NCBI GenBank assembly: GCA_021824565.1 | Contig: JAKAKL010000107.1 | Coordinates: 1 to 39,570 of the forward strand | Source: Bacteroidota bacterium | GTDB taxonomy: Bacteria > Bacteroidota > Ignavibacteria > Ignavibacteriales > Ignavibacteriaceae | DNA length: 39,570 nt | Reading direction: 5' to 3' | In this document: positions 17,158-25,139 of the stretch, one piece after another | Layout: every line of letters begins with the position of its first letter | How positions within the stretch are numbered: position 1 is the first letter of the stretch | The notes under the pieces: model-generated | What the model saw: only the letters and a program-made list of their open reading frames with translations | What the model was told of the DNA's origin: nothing | Databases searched by the model: none | Translations under genes and position numbers: made by a program

Positions 17158-17982
17158 ATGATTACAAAAGCTTTGAGGATTTCTAAAATGCTAAATGATT
17201 ATCCGCAGACTCTCGATGTACTTTTAGAAACAAGCCCGCATTTTAATAAACTTAAAAATAAAATTCTCAGGAAAACGCTGGCTTCAAGAGTAAACGTAGA
17301 ACAAGCCGCAGGTATTGCTGGAGTTGATCTAAACGCTCTTCTTTTCAAACTTAACAAATCTATAAATCCCGGTTTTGAATTGTTAAATCAGAATGCAGAG
17401 ACAAATATGAAAGTATCAGACGAAGTAAATGACCACTACGGCTTTATTGAAAATATCGACAACGACAAATTAATTAGCCTTGATGTTAGACCGATAATCG
17501 ACTCCGGGAAAGATCCTTTTCTCGAAATTATGACAAAGGTAAAATCATTAAAGGATGACGAAATCTTTTTGCTGATAAATTCCTTTGAGCCCATTCCGCT
17601 TTATTCCATGCTTGGCAAAAAAGGCTTTGAACATAAAACAACAAAAGAAGAAGAAGTTTATAAGATTTATTTTTATAAAAAAAGTGAAAATAATTTAAAT
17701 GATAAAGAAAATAATTCTTCAAAGCTTGCCGATGAGAACTTATATGATTACGATACCATCAAAGAGCTTGATGTGCGCGGCTTAGAACCGCCTGAACCAA
17801 TGGTAAAAGTTCTTGAAACGCTACAGTCGATTGATAATAAAACAATACTTGTTGTTCATCATCATCGTGAACCGCTTATGCTTTATCCAAAGCTTGAAGA
17901 AAGAGGATTCACTGCTGTTGCCAACAAGATTAAGGATGATTATTTCAAAATAATTATAACTAAGAAAGAGGAAGCTGCTTAG
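17158..17982 (+). CDS. DUF1858-DUF2249-DUF2249 three-domain protein
   Basis: The protein has 274 residues. Residues 1-65 resemble the DUF1858/ScdA N-terminal helical domain (KMLNDYPQTLDVLLETSPHF, TLASRVNVEQAAGIAGVDLN). A central DUF2249 copy starts at LDVRPIIDSGKDPF and a second at ELDVRGLEPPEPMVKVLETL, the latter with a histidine cluster VVHHHREPLM. DUF1858 domains occur with di-iron repair proteins (ScdA/Ric) and Fe-S enzymes, which suggests nitrosative or oxidative damage responses. The lead DUF2249 gene is 21 bp upstream and the next gene starts one base after this stop. Confidence 0.82.
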   Translation: MITKALRISKMLNDYPQTLDVLLETSPHFNKLKNKILRKTLASRVNVEQAAGIAGVDLNALLFKLNKSINPGFELLNQNAETNMKVSDEVNDHYGFIENIDNDKLISLDVRPIIDSGKDPFLEIMTKVKSLKDDEIFLLINSFEPIPLYSMLGKKGFEHKTTKEEEVYKIYFYKKSENNLNDKENNSSKLADENLYDYDTIKELDVRGLEPPEPMVKVLETLQSIDNKTILVVHHHREPLMLYPKLEERGFTAVANKIKDDYFKIIITKKEEAA

Positions 17983-17983
17983 T

Positions 17984-19255
17984 ATGCAGTCGGAAGCTCT
18001 TATATCGGCGTATGCGCCGCCATTTAAAATAGTGCTAAAATATTTTATTGCTGCAGTAATTGCATTTGTCCTTCTGAATTTTTTGCTTGTTGTAAATTAT
18101 GCCGATATAAACGGCTTCCATTTCCAGCCTAAGATATTGGCAATTACTCATATCGCAACTCTCGGCTGGATTACAATGTCTATCTTTGGCGCGATGTTTC
18201 AACTTGTGCCGGTAGTTCTTGAAGTAAAGCTTTACAGTGAAAAGCTTGCTGAAGTTCAATTCTGGATTTTTCTCACCGGCATAATAGGATTAGTATCTTG
18301 CTTTTGGAATTTTGACACCGGCATTCATCTCACTTATTCCGCTATTGCGCTTAACGCAGCTATTTTAATTTTTTCTTATAACATTATTATTACTATGACC
18401 AAAGTTAAAAAATGGAACATAACCGGATTATATCTGGCGGCATCTATTTTTTATCTTATTACAACAGGTATCGCCGGACTGCTCCTAAGTATAAACTTAG
18501 GATTTCCGTTTATTAACATTAGTCATCTTCTGTATTTAAATCTTCATGCGCACATTGCTCTTGTAGGATGGGTTTCGTTGGTCATTATGGGAGTTTCTTT
18601 TAAACTTATTCCTATGTTCAGTCTTTCGCATCATTATTCAAACAAAAGCGGAGTGGTTGCGTTTGTGCTGATAAATACCGGCTTGCTGGGCTTATCGACA
18701 GTCATGCATTATGAAAACACGACAATATTATTTTATGTGTTTGCTGTTATCACCGCGTTGGGGATTTTCTTTTTTCTCCATCAAATGTATCTCATCTTCA
18801 AAAACAGAATGCGCAAAAGAGCCGACATTGGAATTTTGTTCTCTAAAACATCGTACATATTGCTTGGGATTTCAGCTTTGTTTGGAATTGCAATTGCATG
18901 CACAAATATTTCTTATCAAATGAATGTAACTTTGATTTACGGCTACATAATTATTTTTGGATTTATCTCAATGATCATTGTCGGGCAGATGTACAAGATA
19001 ATGCCTTTCCTTGTGTGGTACCATAGATACAGCAGTAAAGCAGGCAGAGAGCCTGTTCCCATGTTAAAAGAAATGTTTTTAGAAAAGCCTGCCTACGCCG
19101 GTTATTATATTATGATCACCGCTTTAGCCGGAGCAATTCTCTCATTTGCTTTTCAAATTACAATATCATTGTTGTTCTCATTTGTGCTGATGTTCATTGG
19201 CTCTTTGATATTCTTATTTAATTTTACTTACATTCTTATAAAGGCAAAAAAATAA
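17984..19255 (+). CDS. Multi-pass membrane protein related to heme-copper oxidase subunit I / NnrS
   Basis: The 423-residue protein has about 12 predicted transmembrane helices and no signal peptide. Histidines occur in helix contexts seen in heme-copper oxidase or NnrS proteins: KILAITHIATLGWITMSIFG and LHAHIALVGWVSLVIMGVSF. I do not see the paired His plus Tyr set of a complete CuB site, so it may bind heme without being an oxidase, or handle NO. Its stop overlaps the ATG of the next gene by one base (ATAATGG). With the small membrane protein at 19564 it may form a two-subunit complex. Assignment to a fold is fair; the activity is unknown. Confidence 0.68.
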   Translation: MQSEALISAYAPPFKIVLKYFIAAVIAFVLLNFLLVVNYADINGFHFQPKILAITHIATLGWITMSIFGAMFQLVPVVLEVKLYSEKLAEVQFWIFLTGIIGLVSCFWNFDTGIHLTYSAIALNAAILIFSYNIIITMTKVKKWNITGLYLAASIFYLITTGIAGLLLSINLGFPFINISHLLYLNLHAHIALVGWVSLVIMGVSFKLIPMFSLSHHYSNKSGVVAFVLINTGLLGLSTVMHYENTTILFYVFAVITALGIFFFLHQMYLIFKNRMRKRADIGILFSKTSYILLGISALFGIAIACTNISYQMNVTLIYGYIIIFGFISMIIVGQMYKIMPFLVWYHRYSSKAGREPVPMLKEMFLEKPAYAGYYIMITALAGAILSFAFQITISLLFSFVLMFIGSLIFLFNFTYILIKAKK

Positions 19256-19551
19256 TGGCAGCTAAAGATGAAATAATGGAAGTGCTGAAAGGTGTTATTG
19301 ATCCTGAAATCGGATTGAACATTGTTGATCTCGGATTGGTTTACGATATTGAGACAAGCAGCAACGAAATTGTCGTAACGATGACACTAACAACGCCCGG
19401 ATGCCCGATGCACAGCAGTATTTCTTTGTGGACGGAAAACGTAATTAAAAAGTTGGAACCCGAAGCTTCGGTGAAAATTAATCTTGTGTGGGAGCCGAGA
19501 TGGACTCCTGCTTTGATGAATTCAGATGCGCGAAGAGAATTAGGTATCTAA
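19255..19551 (+). CDS. MIP18/SufT-type (DUF59) metal-sulfur cluster assembly factor
   Basis: The protein has 98 residues and covers the whole DUF59 domain. Motifs are VIDPEIGLNIVDLGLVYDIE, then VTMTLTTPGCPMHSSISLW with the conserved cysteine, and VKINLVWEPRWTPALMN. Members help mature Fe-S proteins (SufT, the MIP18/CIA2 relatives) or, as PaaD, assist an oxygenase. In this operon, between a heme-copper-like protein and a ferredoxin, Fe-S assembly or repair is the likely role. It overlaps the previous gene by one base, so the two are translationally coupled. Confidence 0.88.
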   Translation: MAAKDEIMEVLKGVIDPEIGLNIVDLGLVYDIETSSNEIVVTMTLTTPGCPMHSSISLWTENVIKKLEPEASVKINLVWEPRWTPALMNSDARRELGI

Positions 19552-19563
19552 AAAGGAGTAATT

Positions 19564-20019
19564 ATGTTTTCAACTGTTAGATATTTTATTAAGACAAGCA
19601 TAATTTTTTTACTTGTCGGAATTTTAACCGGGCTTTATATGTCGCTGACAAAACATTTCTCTATGGAAGGAATTTCTCCGGAACTAATTTCGGCACACAC
19701 TCATCTCATTTTAGTCGGCTCTGTAATGATGATGATAATGGGAGTGGCGTTGTGGTTTTTCCCGCGAGCTGAAAAGGATGATAAAAAATATAACCCGGAT
19801 TTAATACTAATTACTTATTGGACTATGACAATCTCCACTTCATTAAGATTTATCTTCCAGGTTTTAAGCACTTATGCAGATTCTCCTTTTGTAGAATACA
19901 CAATTTCCATTGCATCAATATTTCAGGTCATTGCTATAATTTTATTCTTTTACTCAATGTGGGGAAGAATCAGACCGGTTGGCAGCCAGTACCGCGAAGC
20001 TAAAGGAGAAAAATTTTAA
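19564..20019 (+). CDS. Small four-helix membrane protein, heme-copper oxidase N-terminal-like
   Basis: The protein has 151 residues with four predicted transmembrane helices. The stretch ISAHTHLILVGSVMMMIMGV followed by ALWFFPRAEKDD resembles the helix of cbb3/NorB-type subunits that carries a heme-ligand histidine, and the position after it where LWxxPR recurs. It is far too short to be a complete oxidase subunit and looks like a duplicated or split half of the fold. AAAGGAG lies a few bases before the ATG. Its stop overlaps the ferredoxin start by one base. It probably partners the larger membrane protein at 17984. Confidence 0.65.
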   Translation: MFSTVRYFIKTSIIFLLVGILTGLYMSLTKHFSMEGISPELISAHTHLILVGSVMMMIMGVALWFFPRAEKDDKKYNPDLILITYWTMTISTSLRFIFQVLSTYADSPFVEYTISIASIFQVIAIILFFYSMWGRIRPVGSQYREAKGEKF

Positions 20020-20288
20020 TGGCGCTCATTATCACTAATGACTGCATTAACTGCAATGCGTGTTTTATTGAATGCCCGGTAGAAGCCGTCTACAAACCTT
20101 CGGAGCAGAAATTAAGCGAGCAGGAGAAAAAAGAATTCTATATGTCGGAAGAACATTATTTCATAGATTTAAATTCATGCGACGAATGCACCGTTTTTAA
20201 TGTGCCGAGGTGCATCGCAATATGTCCGATGGACTCAATCAAAACAATGGAACAAATAAAAAAGATAGGAAAAGAAAATGTCATTTGA
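20019..20288 (+). CDS. 2x[4Fe-4S] ferredoxin
   Basis: The protein has 89 residues. The first cluster motif is CINCNACFIECP and the second CDECTVFNVPRCIAICP, in which the spacing between the second and third Cys is widened by an insert. A charged linker (EQKLSEQEKKEFYMSEEHYF) separates the two, as in the YfhL-like or alvin-type ferredoxins with long second clusters. It is a low-potential electron carrier, presumably feeding or receiving electrons for the membrane proteins or the DGC protein of this operon. The downstream gene begins 11 bp inside its 3' end. Confidence 0.88.
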   Translation: MALIITNDCINCNACFIECPVEAVYKPSEQKLSEQEKKEFYMSEEHYFIDLNSCDECTVFNVPRCIAICPMDSIKTMEQIKKIGKENVI

Positions 20289-20682
20289 TGAAGACGCTGA
20301 TAAATTAGATTATAATGAATTGCCGATTGTCTATTCTTGCTCGGGATGCAGCAATATAGCGCAGCTTGCTAATAATATCGCGGTAAAGATGGATAGGGAA
20401 GGAGTGGCTGAGATGTCATGTATCGCAGGGGTCGGCGGGCATGTAAAGCCTCTCGTTAAGAAAGCTAAATCCGGCAGACCTGTAATTGCAATTGACGGCT
20501 GCATTTTGCATTGTGCAAAAGCTTGCCTGGAAAATGAAGGCGTTAAACCGGACATTCACTACACCTTAACCGAATTCGGGTTAAAGAAAACTTATCATAC
20601 CGAATATTCAAACGACACGGTGGAAGAGATTTATTCTCACATCGTTTCCGAAGTAGATACAAAAATTGAAACTACTGCATAA
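20278..20682 (+). CDS. DGC-domain putative zinc-binding protein
   Basis: The protein has 134 residues and matches the DGC family (PF08859 type). It has C21-S-G-C24 near the N-terminus, C48 in EMSCIAGVGG, and the naming motif D73-G-C75 in AIDGCILHCAKACLE with C79 and C83. The cysteine set suggests binding of zinc or another metal; the biological role is not known for the family. AGGAAAAGAAA precedes the ATG and the start is inside the ferredoxin gene, so the two are co-translated. It is the last gene of the 16900-20682 operon; I see no strong terminator after it. Confidence 0.82.
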   Translation: MSFDEDADKLDYNELPIVYSCSGCSNIAQLANNIAVKMDREGVAEMSCIAGVGGHVKPLVKKAKSGRPVIAIDGCILHCAKACLENEGVKPDIHYTLTEFGLKKTYHTEYSNDTVEEIYSHIVSEVDTKIETTA

Positions 20683-20958
20683 GAGGACTCACGGGAAACT
20701 TATTCTTAAAACCGATCTTGCTTTGCTTACTAACTCAACTTTCGCTCGTTTGCAAAAACTAAACACGCCATCAAGCTTTGTGTAAGACAGCCAATAATCT
20801 ATATGCAATTTTAATCTATTAACAATTCTCCTTAAGGCTTTTAAGAATATTTATATTCCTTTCTTGACATGTTAGATCTAAAAAATTTAATTATGTCCAA
20901 GATGGTAAAATAAAATTAAAAGCTGTATTTACCTTTTTATTTTTTTTATAATCCTATC

Positions 20959-21094
20959 GCGGCTGATGTTTTGCCGCAGCGCCTTACCATCACTAAAATA
21001 TTAGTCGTGGAAATTTTGCTTTACAGCAAGGTGCGCCCGTTGTGTTCTTTCTTGCGGGTTTCCGCAATGATACTGCAATGTTAGTTATGCATTG
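20959..21094. other. Chain of five short hairpins in a GC-richer patch, possible structured RNA or folded DNA site
   Basis: Within 136 bases there are five consecutive inverted repeats: GCGGC/GCCGC (20959-20977), ACTAA/TTAGT (20992-21005), TTGCT/AGCAA (21016-21029), TTGCGG/CCGCAA (21052-21067) and CAATG/CATTG (21076-21094). A further long-range pairing GCGCCTT (20979-20985) with AAGGTGCGC (21028-21036) could enclose the second and third. The patch is more GC-rich than the intergenic DNA on either side and holds no convincing frame. I do not recognise a known RNA family or attachment site. The flanking 20683-20958 stretch shows nothing I can name. Confidence 0.5.
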
Positions 21095-21318
21095 TGTGGG
21101 CTTTTACGATTTATTTTTTCCTTACTTATTTCTATTTGCGAAGTATTTTTAAAGGGAGGCAAGTAAACATTATTAAAATTCCGGGATCATTTACATTTCA
21201 ATTTTGTATCTTTATTCATATAAAGAAGTCCTCTTCTTCATATTTCATTTCCTACAATACCAATCGCCCTTCTTTTGGAATTTTCCAATTTGTAAAACTT
21301 ATAATATGTGACAATCAA

Positions 21319-21666
21319 TCACATCAGAAAGCCGTAAAACATTGTAGGAGTGACGAATGCTCACATCGGAAAGCCGTAAAACATTGTAGGAGTGACGAAT
21401 AATCACATCGGAAAGGCGTAGAACATTGTAGGAGTGACGAATAATCACATCGGAAAGCCGTAAAATACCGTAGGAGTGATGAATGCTCACATCGGAAAGC
21501 CGTAAAACATTGTAGGAGTGACGAATGGTCACATCGGAAAGGCGTAAGACTTTGTAGGAATGACGAATGGTCACATCAGAAAGGTGTAAATGATTGTAGG
21601 AATGACGATGAAATACATCGGAAGGGCGTAAAACATTGTAGGAGTGACGGACACTCACATCGGAAA
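21319..21666. repeat. Tandem array, exact 42-bp period (2 x 21), eight full copies plus a partial one (array 2)
   Basis: Units start at 21319, 21361, 21403, 21445, 21487, 21529, 21571, 21613 and 21655, each exactly 42 bp apart with no insertion or deletion. The first half reads TCACATCGGAAAGCCGTAAA and the second ACATTGTAGGAGTGACGAAT. The halves share GGANNGNCGNA 21 bp apart, so the unit is itself a diverged 21-bp duplication. Most copies differ at a few bases, chiefly at the two or three bases between units. The minus-strand frame across it (repeated RHSYNVLRLSDV) stays open because 42 is divisible by three; I do not regard it as a gene. Confidence 0.92.
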
Positions 21667-22098
21667 AACATGACAGATTTAAGAAATTGTCTCGCGCAGA
21701 ATAATTTGACTGGCTTGCAATGAAGGAAAAATAAAAGATAAGAAGAAATGAAATTGAACATCGTATTAAATAAAATAACGTAAAAATTTCTGTGTGACAT
21801 ATTCATAGATTTATCTTATCGTTTATACTTAAGTGAATGCGTTGCCCTCGATTGAAATACCAGTCCCTTACTGGAAACTTTTTCTAAATGACGCTGAAAG
21901 TGTCCTAAATTTTATAACAGAACGAAGTCCCTCGTTTAAAGTCATAACAATTAAAATATAACTCTGAAAGAGAGAAAGAATTAATTTCTTAATAAAATAT
22001 TTTCTCTTAACAATCGGATATGTATCACATTTAAGTTGTAAAGTTATTTTATAAATATTCGATAATAATAATGGATTATGTATCTGAGTGAGGACCAT
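21667..22098. other. Gene-free stretch upstream of the TonB-like gene
   Basis: This 432-bp AT-rich region lies between array 2 and the TonB-like gene. I see no long frame with a plausible start and no clear hairpin. It presumably holds the promoter of the gene at 22099. Confidence 0.5.
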
Positions 22099-22485
22099 AT
22101 GAATTTTATTAAAGCTGCAATCTTAGTAATAGCTGCTGCTATGCTTTTTACTAAACCAATCTATTCGCAGCAGCAACCCGATCCGTATTTAGCGTTTGCG
22201 CAGGTCATGCCCCAGCCGGTCGGTGGCTTAACAGCAATTTATAAACGTATTACTTATCCGGATGCTGCAAGAAGCGCGCATGTCGAAGGCAAGGTTTATC
22301 TTTTAATATATATCGATGAAGAGGGAAAAGTCGATAATGTAAAAGTGCTAAAAGGAATCGGCATGGGCTGCGACGAAGCGGCTGTAAGAGCTGTGAAGGA
22401 AGAAGCATTCACGCCTGCTACGAACAACGGAGTAAAGGTTAAGGTGAAACTTGCGATGCCTATCAACTTCCAGTTAGGCGGATAA
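22099..22485 (+). CDS. Secreted TonB C-terminal-domain protein
   Basis: I choose the ATG at 22099, which follows GAGTGAGGACC; an upstream ATG at 22078 would add seven residues. The product is 128 residues. A signal sequence (AAILVIAAAMLFTKPIYSQ) is followed by the TonB_C fold: GGLTAIYKRITYPDAARSAH, VEGKVYLLIYIDEEGKVDNV, KGIGMGCDEAAVRAVKEEAF. It has no proline-rich spacer and no membrane anchor other than the signal peptide. It is therefore unlikely to be a full energy transducer and more likely a periplasmic TonB-domain protein, common in Bacteroidota. Confidence 0.85.
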   Translation: MNFIKAAILVIAAAMLFTKPIYSQQQPDPYLAFAQVMPQPVGGLTAIYKRITYPDAARSAHVEGKVYLLIYIDEEGKVDNVKVLKGIGMGCDEAAVRAVKEEAFTPATNNGVKVKVKLAMPINFQLGG

Positions 22486-22564
22486 AATTTTTAATAACAT
22501 TTGTTAGCGAATGAAACTGAAGGGGATTGAACTTTATCGAACATTAGTTGAATAATATAAAAAG

Positions 22565-22597
22565 AAAGCCCTGGTACACTTTATACCGGGGCTTTTT
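22565..22597. terminator. Bidirectional terminator between the TonB-like gene and tRNA-Arg
   Basis: A 12-bp stem AAAGCCCTGGTA/TACCGGGGCTTT (22565-22576 and 22584-22595, one G-T pair) has a seven-base loop. On the minus strand it is followed by a T-rich run just past the tRNA 3' end. On the plus strand it ends in TTTTT, so it can also stop transcripts from the TonB-like gene. Confidence 0.8.
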
Positions 22598-22599
22598 AG

Positions 22600-22673
22600 T
22601 GCACCTGTAGGGATTCGAACCCCAAACCTTTTGATCCGTAGTCAAATGCTCTATCCAGTTGAGCTACAGGTGC
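22600..22673 (-). tRNA. tRNA-Arg (anticodon ACG)
   Basis: The minus strand folds into a standard 74-nt cloverleaf. Acceptor arms GCACCTG/CAGGTGC pair over seven bases with A73. The D arm is GCTC/GAGC and the anticodon stem TTTGA/TCAAA encloses the loop CTACGGA, so the anticodon is ACG. The T arm carries GGTTCGAATCC. CCA is not encoded. A34 is expected to be edited to inosine so that the tRNA reads CGU, CGC and CGA. Confidence 0.96.
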
Positions 22674-22872
22674 AAATTGAGTTGACAAATATAAATATCC
22701 CGCCTCGTTAAATCAAAAATCTCATTTGGAAATTTAGAAAATAATTTTACTTAAATTATCAATTACATATATAAGGATGTTTGTAACTCATTATTTTGCA
22801 TTTGTTGCATTTACATTTCAAACAGTTTATTTTTTACAACAAAATTTTATAATTTTTAGATAAGGAATAACA

Positions 22873-23751
22873 ATGTTTAAAGGAGTTGGAACAGCTTTAT
22901 TAACTCCATTTGATAATAATCTTGAAGTGGATTATGCTTCGCTAAGAAAAGTTTGTAAGCTTCAAAATGAGGGTAATGTTGACGCAATAATTGTTCTCGG
23001 CACCACGGGAGAGTCGCCCGTAATAAGTGTTGAAGAAAGAAAAAAAATTTTATCGACAGTAATTGAAGAAACCAAACACATACCTGAAATAATAGTCGGC
23101 ACCGGCACAAATGATACCCGGAAGGTAGTTGAGTTAAACAAGATTGCAGAAGAATTAAAAGCCGATGCTGTTCTGATTGTTAATCCTTATTACAATAAAG
23201 GAACCCAGGAGAGCCTTGTAGAGCATTATAAATATATTTCAGAAAGAACTTCTCTTCCGATTATTCTTTACAATGTTCCATCACGGACAGGAATGAACAT
23301 GCTGCCGGAAACAATTGTAAAAATACATGAAGCATGCAAAAACGTTGTTGGAGTAAAAGAAGCGTGCGGAAACATTTCTCAGATAGCTCACTTAATGTCG
23401 ATCAAGCCTGACACGCTTAAAGTCTTTTCCGGTAATGACGATCAAACGCTGCCGATTATGGCGCTCGGTGCGGACGGAATCATTTCAGTATTCTCCAATG
23501 TATACCCGAAAGAATTGAAGAAGATTACTACGGCTGTTTTCAATAACGATTTAAAGTCAGCTCAGGAATTCAATAATAAATATTTAAGCATGATGAATGC
23601 GCTTTTCGTCGAGACGAGTCCTTCGCCGTTAAAATACATTGCAAACAAGTTAGGGCTTTGCGAAAATATTCTTCGTCTTCCTCTTGCGCCTGTATCCAAA
23701 AAGAATGAAGCATTTCTTGATAAAGAAATGGAGAAGATGAAAAGTTTATGA
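22873..23751 (+). CDS. dapA: 4-hydroxy-tetrahydrodipicolinate synthase
   Basis: The 292-residue TIM-barrel enzyme condenses pyruvate with aspartate semialdehyde in lysine/DAP synthesis. Landmarks are T44-T45 in VLGTTGESPV, Y133 in ILYNVPSRTG, R138, and the Schiff-base K162 in VGVKEACGN. Full length and all active-site residues are present. AAGGAATAACA precedes the ATG. It is the first gene of a six-gene operon and overlaps dapB by four bases. The 190-bp leader after the tRNA shows no lysine-riboswitch-like fold that I can see. Confidence 0.96.
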   Translation: MFKGVGTALLTPFDNNLEVDYASLRKVCKLQNEGNVDAIIVLGTTGESPVISVEERKKILSTVIEETKHIPEIIVGTGTNDTRKVVELNKIAEELKADAVLIVNPYYNKGTQESLVEHYKYISERTSLPIILYNVPSRTGMNMLPETIVKIHEACKNVVGVKEACGNISQIAHLMSIKPDTLKVFSGNDDQTLPIMALGADGIISVFSNVYPKELKKITTAVFNNDLKSAQEFNNKYLSMMNALFVETSPSPLKYIANKLGLCENILRLPLAPVSKKNEAFLDKEMEKMKSL

Positions 23752-24413
23752 CGACTAAAAAAATAAAGTTCGGCATAATAGGTGCATCCGGACGGCTTGG
23801 AAGCGAGGTTGCAAGCGTCATGAACGAAGCCGGGCATGAACTTGTTTTCCAGTATGATATTGATGGAGAGAAAATTTCAGGAGAACCGGAATTACTGATT
23901 GACTGCTCTCTGCCGATTGTTTTTGAAAAAACTTTAATTTATCAGAAAGAATATAAAACTCCGCTCATTGTAGCTACTACAGCTCTATCGGATCAGCAGA
24001 TAGGATCATTAAAAGAGATTTCAAAAAAGCACGCCGTAGTTCAAAGTTATAATTATTCAACAGGCATTCAAGTATTGCTTAAGCTTACTAAGATCGCATT
24101 TGAAACTTTGAGAGATTGGGATGTTGAAATTACTGAAACACATCACCGATTTAAGAAAGACAAACCTTCAGGTACGGCAAAGATGATCCAGGAGATTGTA
24201 AAAGAAAAGAACGTGAATGTTTCATCTTTAAGATTAGGCAACGTAGCCGGCGACCATACGATAAGTTTTGGCGGGCTCGGGGAAGTTTTATCAATCACTC
24301 ACAGCGCAACTTCAAGAAGAACTTTCGCGGAAGGGATTCAGCGCTCGGCAGAATTTATTAGAAATAAGAAAAACGGATTTTATTCTTTCACCGATGTAAT
24401 TTTTGGAAAATAA
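23748..24413 (+). CDS. dapB: 4-hydroxy-tetrahydrodipicolinate reductase, short form
   Basis: The 221-residue protein reduces the DapA product with NAD(P)H. It has the nucleotide-binding GIIGASGRLGSEV near the N-terminus and the catalytic segment ETHHRFKKDKPSGTAK with H132/H133 and K136/K137. The C-terminal SATSRRTFAEGIQRSAEFI is also present. At 221 residues it is shorter than the usual 240-270; the loss falls in the region between the Rossmann motif and the catalytic part, where the segment after the first strand is cut down. It overlaps dapA by four bases and is separated from dapH by 15 bp. Confidence 0.93.
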   Translation: MTTKKIKFGIIGASGRLGSEVASVMNEAGHELVFQYDIDGEKISGEPELLIDCSLPIVFEKTLIYQKEYKTPLIVATTALSDQQIGSLKEISKKHAVVQSYNYSTGIQVLLKLTKIAFETLRDWDVEITETHHRFKKDKPSGTAKMIQEIVKEKNVNVSSLRLGNVAGDHTISFGGLGEVLSITHSATSRRTFAEGIQRSAEFIRNKKNGFYSFTDVIFGK

Positions 24414-24428
24414 AAATAGAAAGCAAAA

Positions 24429-25127
24429 ATGGATTCATACGAAATAATTAATTACATAGCTAACTCGAAGAGAAAGACGCCGGCAAAGATTTACCTTCAA
24501 GGAAGATTAGATCAAGTCAACTTCGGCGGAATGGAATATTTCGGCGGCAGCGAATCCGGAATTCTTTTTTGCGAATATAACGATTTCCAAAATTTTTATG
24601 AATCCAACAAAGCGAACATTGAAAAATACAGAATTGAAATAGACAGAAGAAACTCTGCCATACCATTAGCCGACCTGTCAAAGTATAATGCAAGAATAGA
24701 ACCGGGAGCGGTAATAAGAGATTTAGTTGAGATCGGAGACAACTGCGTTATAATGATGGGAGCAGTATTAAATATTGGCGCAGTGATCGGTGAAAAAACC
24801 ATGATTGATATGAACGTTGTTGTCGGAGGAAGAGCGATAGTAGGGAAAAACTGTCATATAGGCGCTGGAACTGTTTTAGCCGGAGTGATTGAACCGCCGA
24901 GCGCTGATCCTGTTATTGTTGAAGATGATGTTTTAATCGGCGCAAATGCAGTTGTACTTGAAGGCGTAAAGATAGGCAAAGGTGCTGTAATAGCTGCCGG
25001 ATCGGTTGTTGTGAAAGATGTAGAACCAAATTCTGTTATGGTTGGAGTTCCTGCTAAGATGATTAAGAAAGTCGACGAGAAGACTAAAAGCAAGACGCAG
25101 CTAATTGATGATTTAAGAAAGTTGTAA
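24429..25127 (+). CDS. dapH: Tetrahydrodipicolinate N-acetyltransferase (left-handed beta-helix)
   Basis: The 232-residue protein has an N-terminal domain typical of DapH ([20 protein letters not shown]) followed by hexapeptide repeats (residues ~90-210). These include [40 protein letters not shown] and [20 protein letters not shown]. It acetylates tetrahydrodipicolinate with acetyl-CoA, which places this organism on the acetylase branch of DAP synthesis and matches the M20 deacetylase at the end of the operon. The N-acetyl-DAP aminotransferase is not in the window. Confidence 0.94.
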   Translation: MDSYEIINYIANSKRKTPAKIYLQGRLDQVNFGGMEYFGGSESGILFCEYNDFQNFYESNKANIEKYRIEIDRRNSAIPLADLSKYNARIEPGAVIRDLVEIGDNCVIMMGAVLNIGAVIGEKTMIDMNVVVGGRAIVGKNCHIGAGTVLAGVIEPPSADPVIVEDDVLIGANAVVLEGVKIGKGAVIAAGSVVVKDVEPNSVMVGVPAKMIKKVDEKTKSKTQLIDDLRKL

Positions 25128-25139
25128 CGGAAACGTAAA

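Noticed and set aside
20959-21094. Integron attC site
   Set aside because: GTTATGC-like sequence is present near 21084, but there is no paired RYYYAAC-type box at a fitting distance and no integrase.
21094-21402. 102-aa plus-strand frame before and into array 2
   Set aside because: It runs into the repeats, has no ribosome binding site or recognisable domain, and its composition is that of translated AT-rich intergenic DNA.
21299-21658. 119-aa minus-strand frame across array 2 with a 14-residue repeat
   Set aside because: The 42-bp period keeps frames open. The repeat is more regular at the DNA level than at the protein level, and no start context or export signal is visible.
21319-21666. 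CRISPR array
   Set aside because: There are no unique spacers of 25-40 bases between conserved repeats; the whole 42-bp unit is repeated, and no cas genes are in the window.
22680-22872. Lysine riboswitch in the dapA leader
   Set aside because: The leader is AT-rich and I find neither the conserved lysine-aptamer elements nor a terminator/antiterminator pair.
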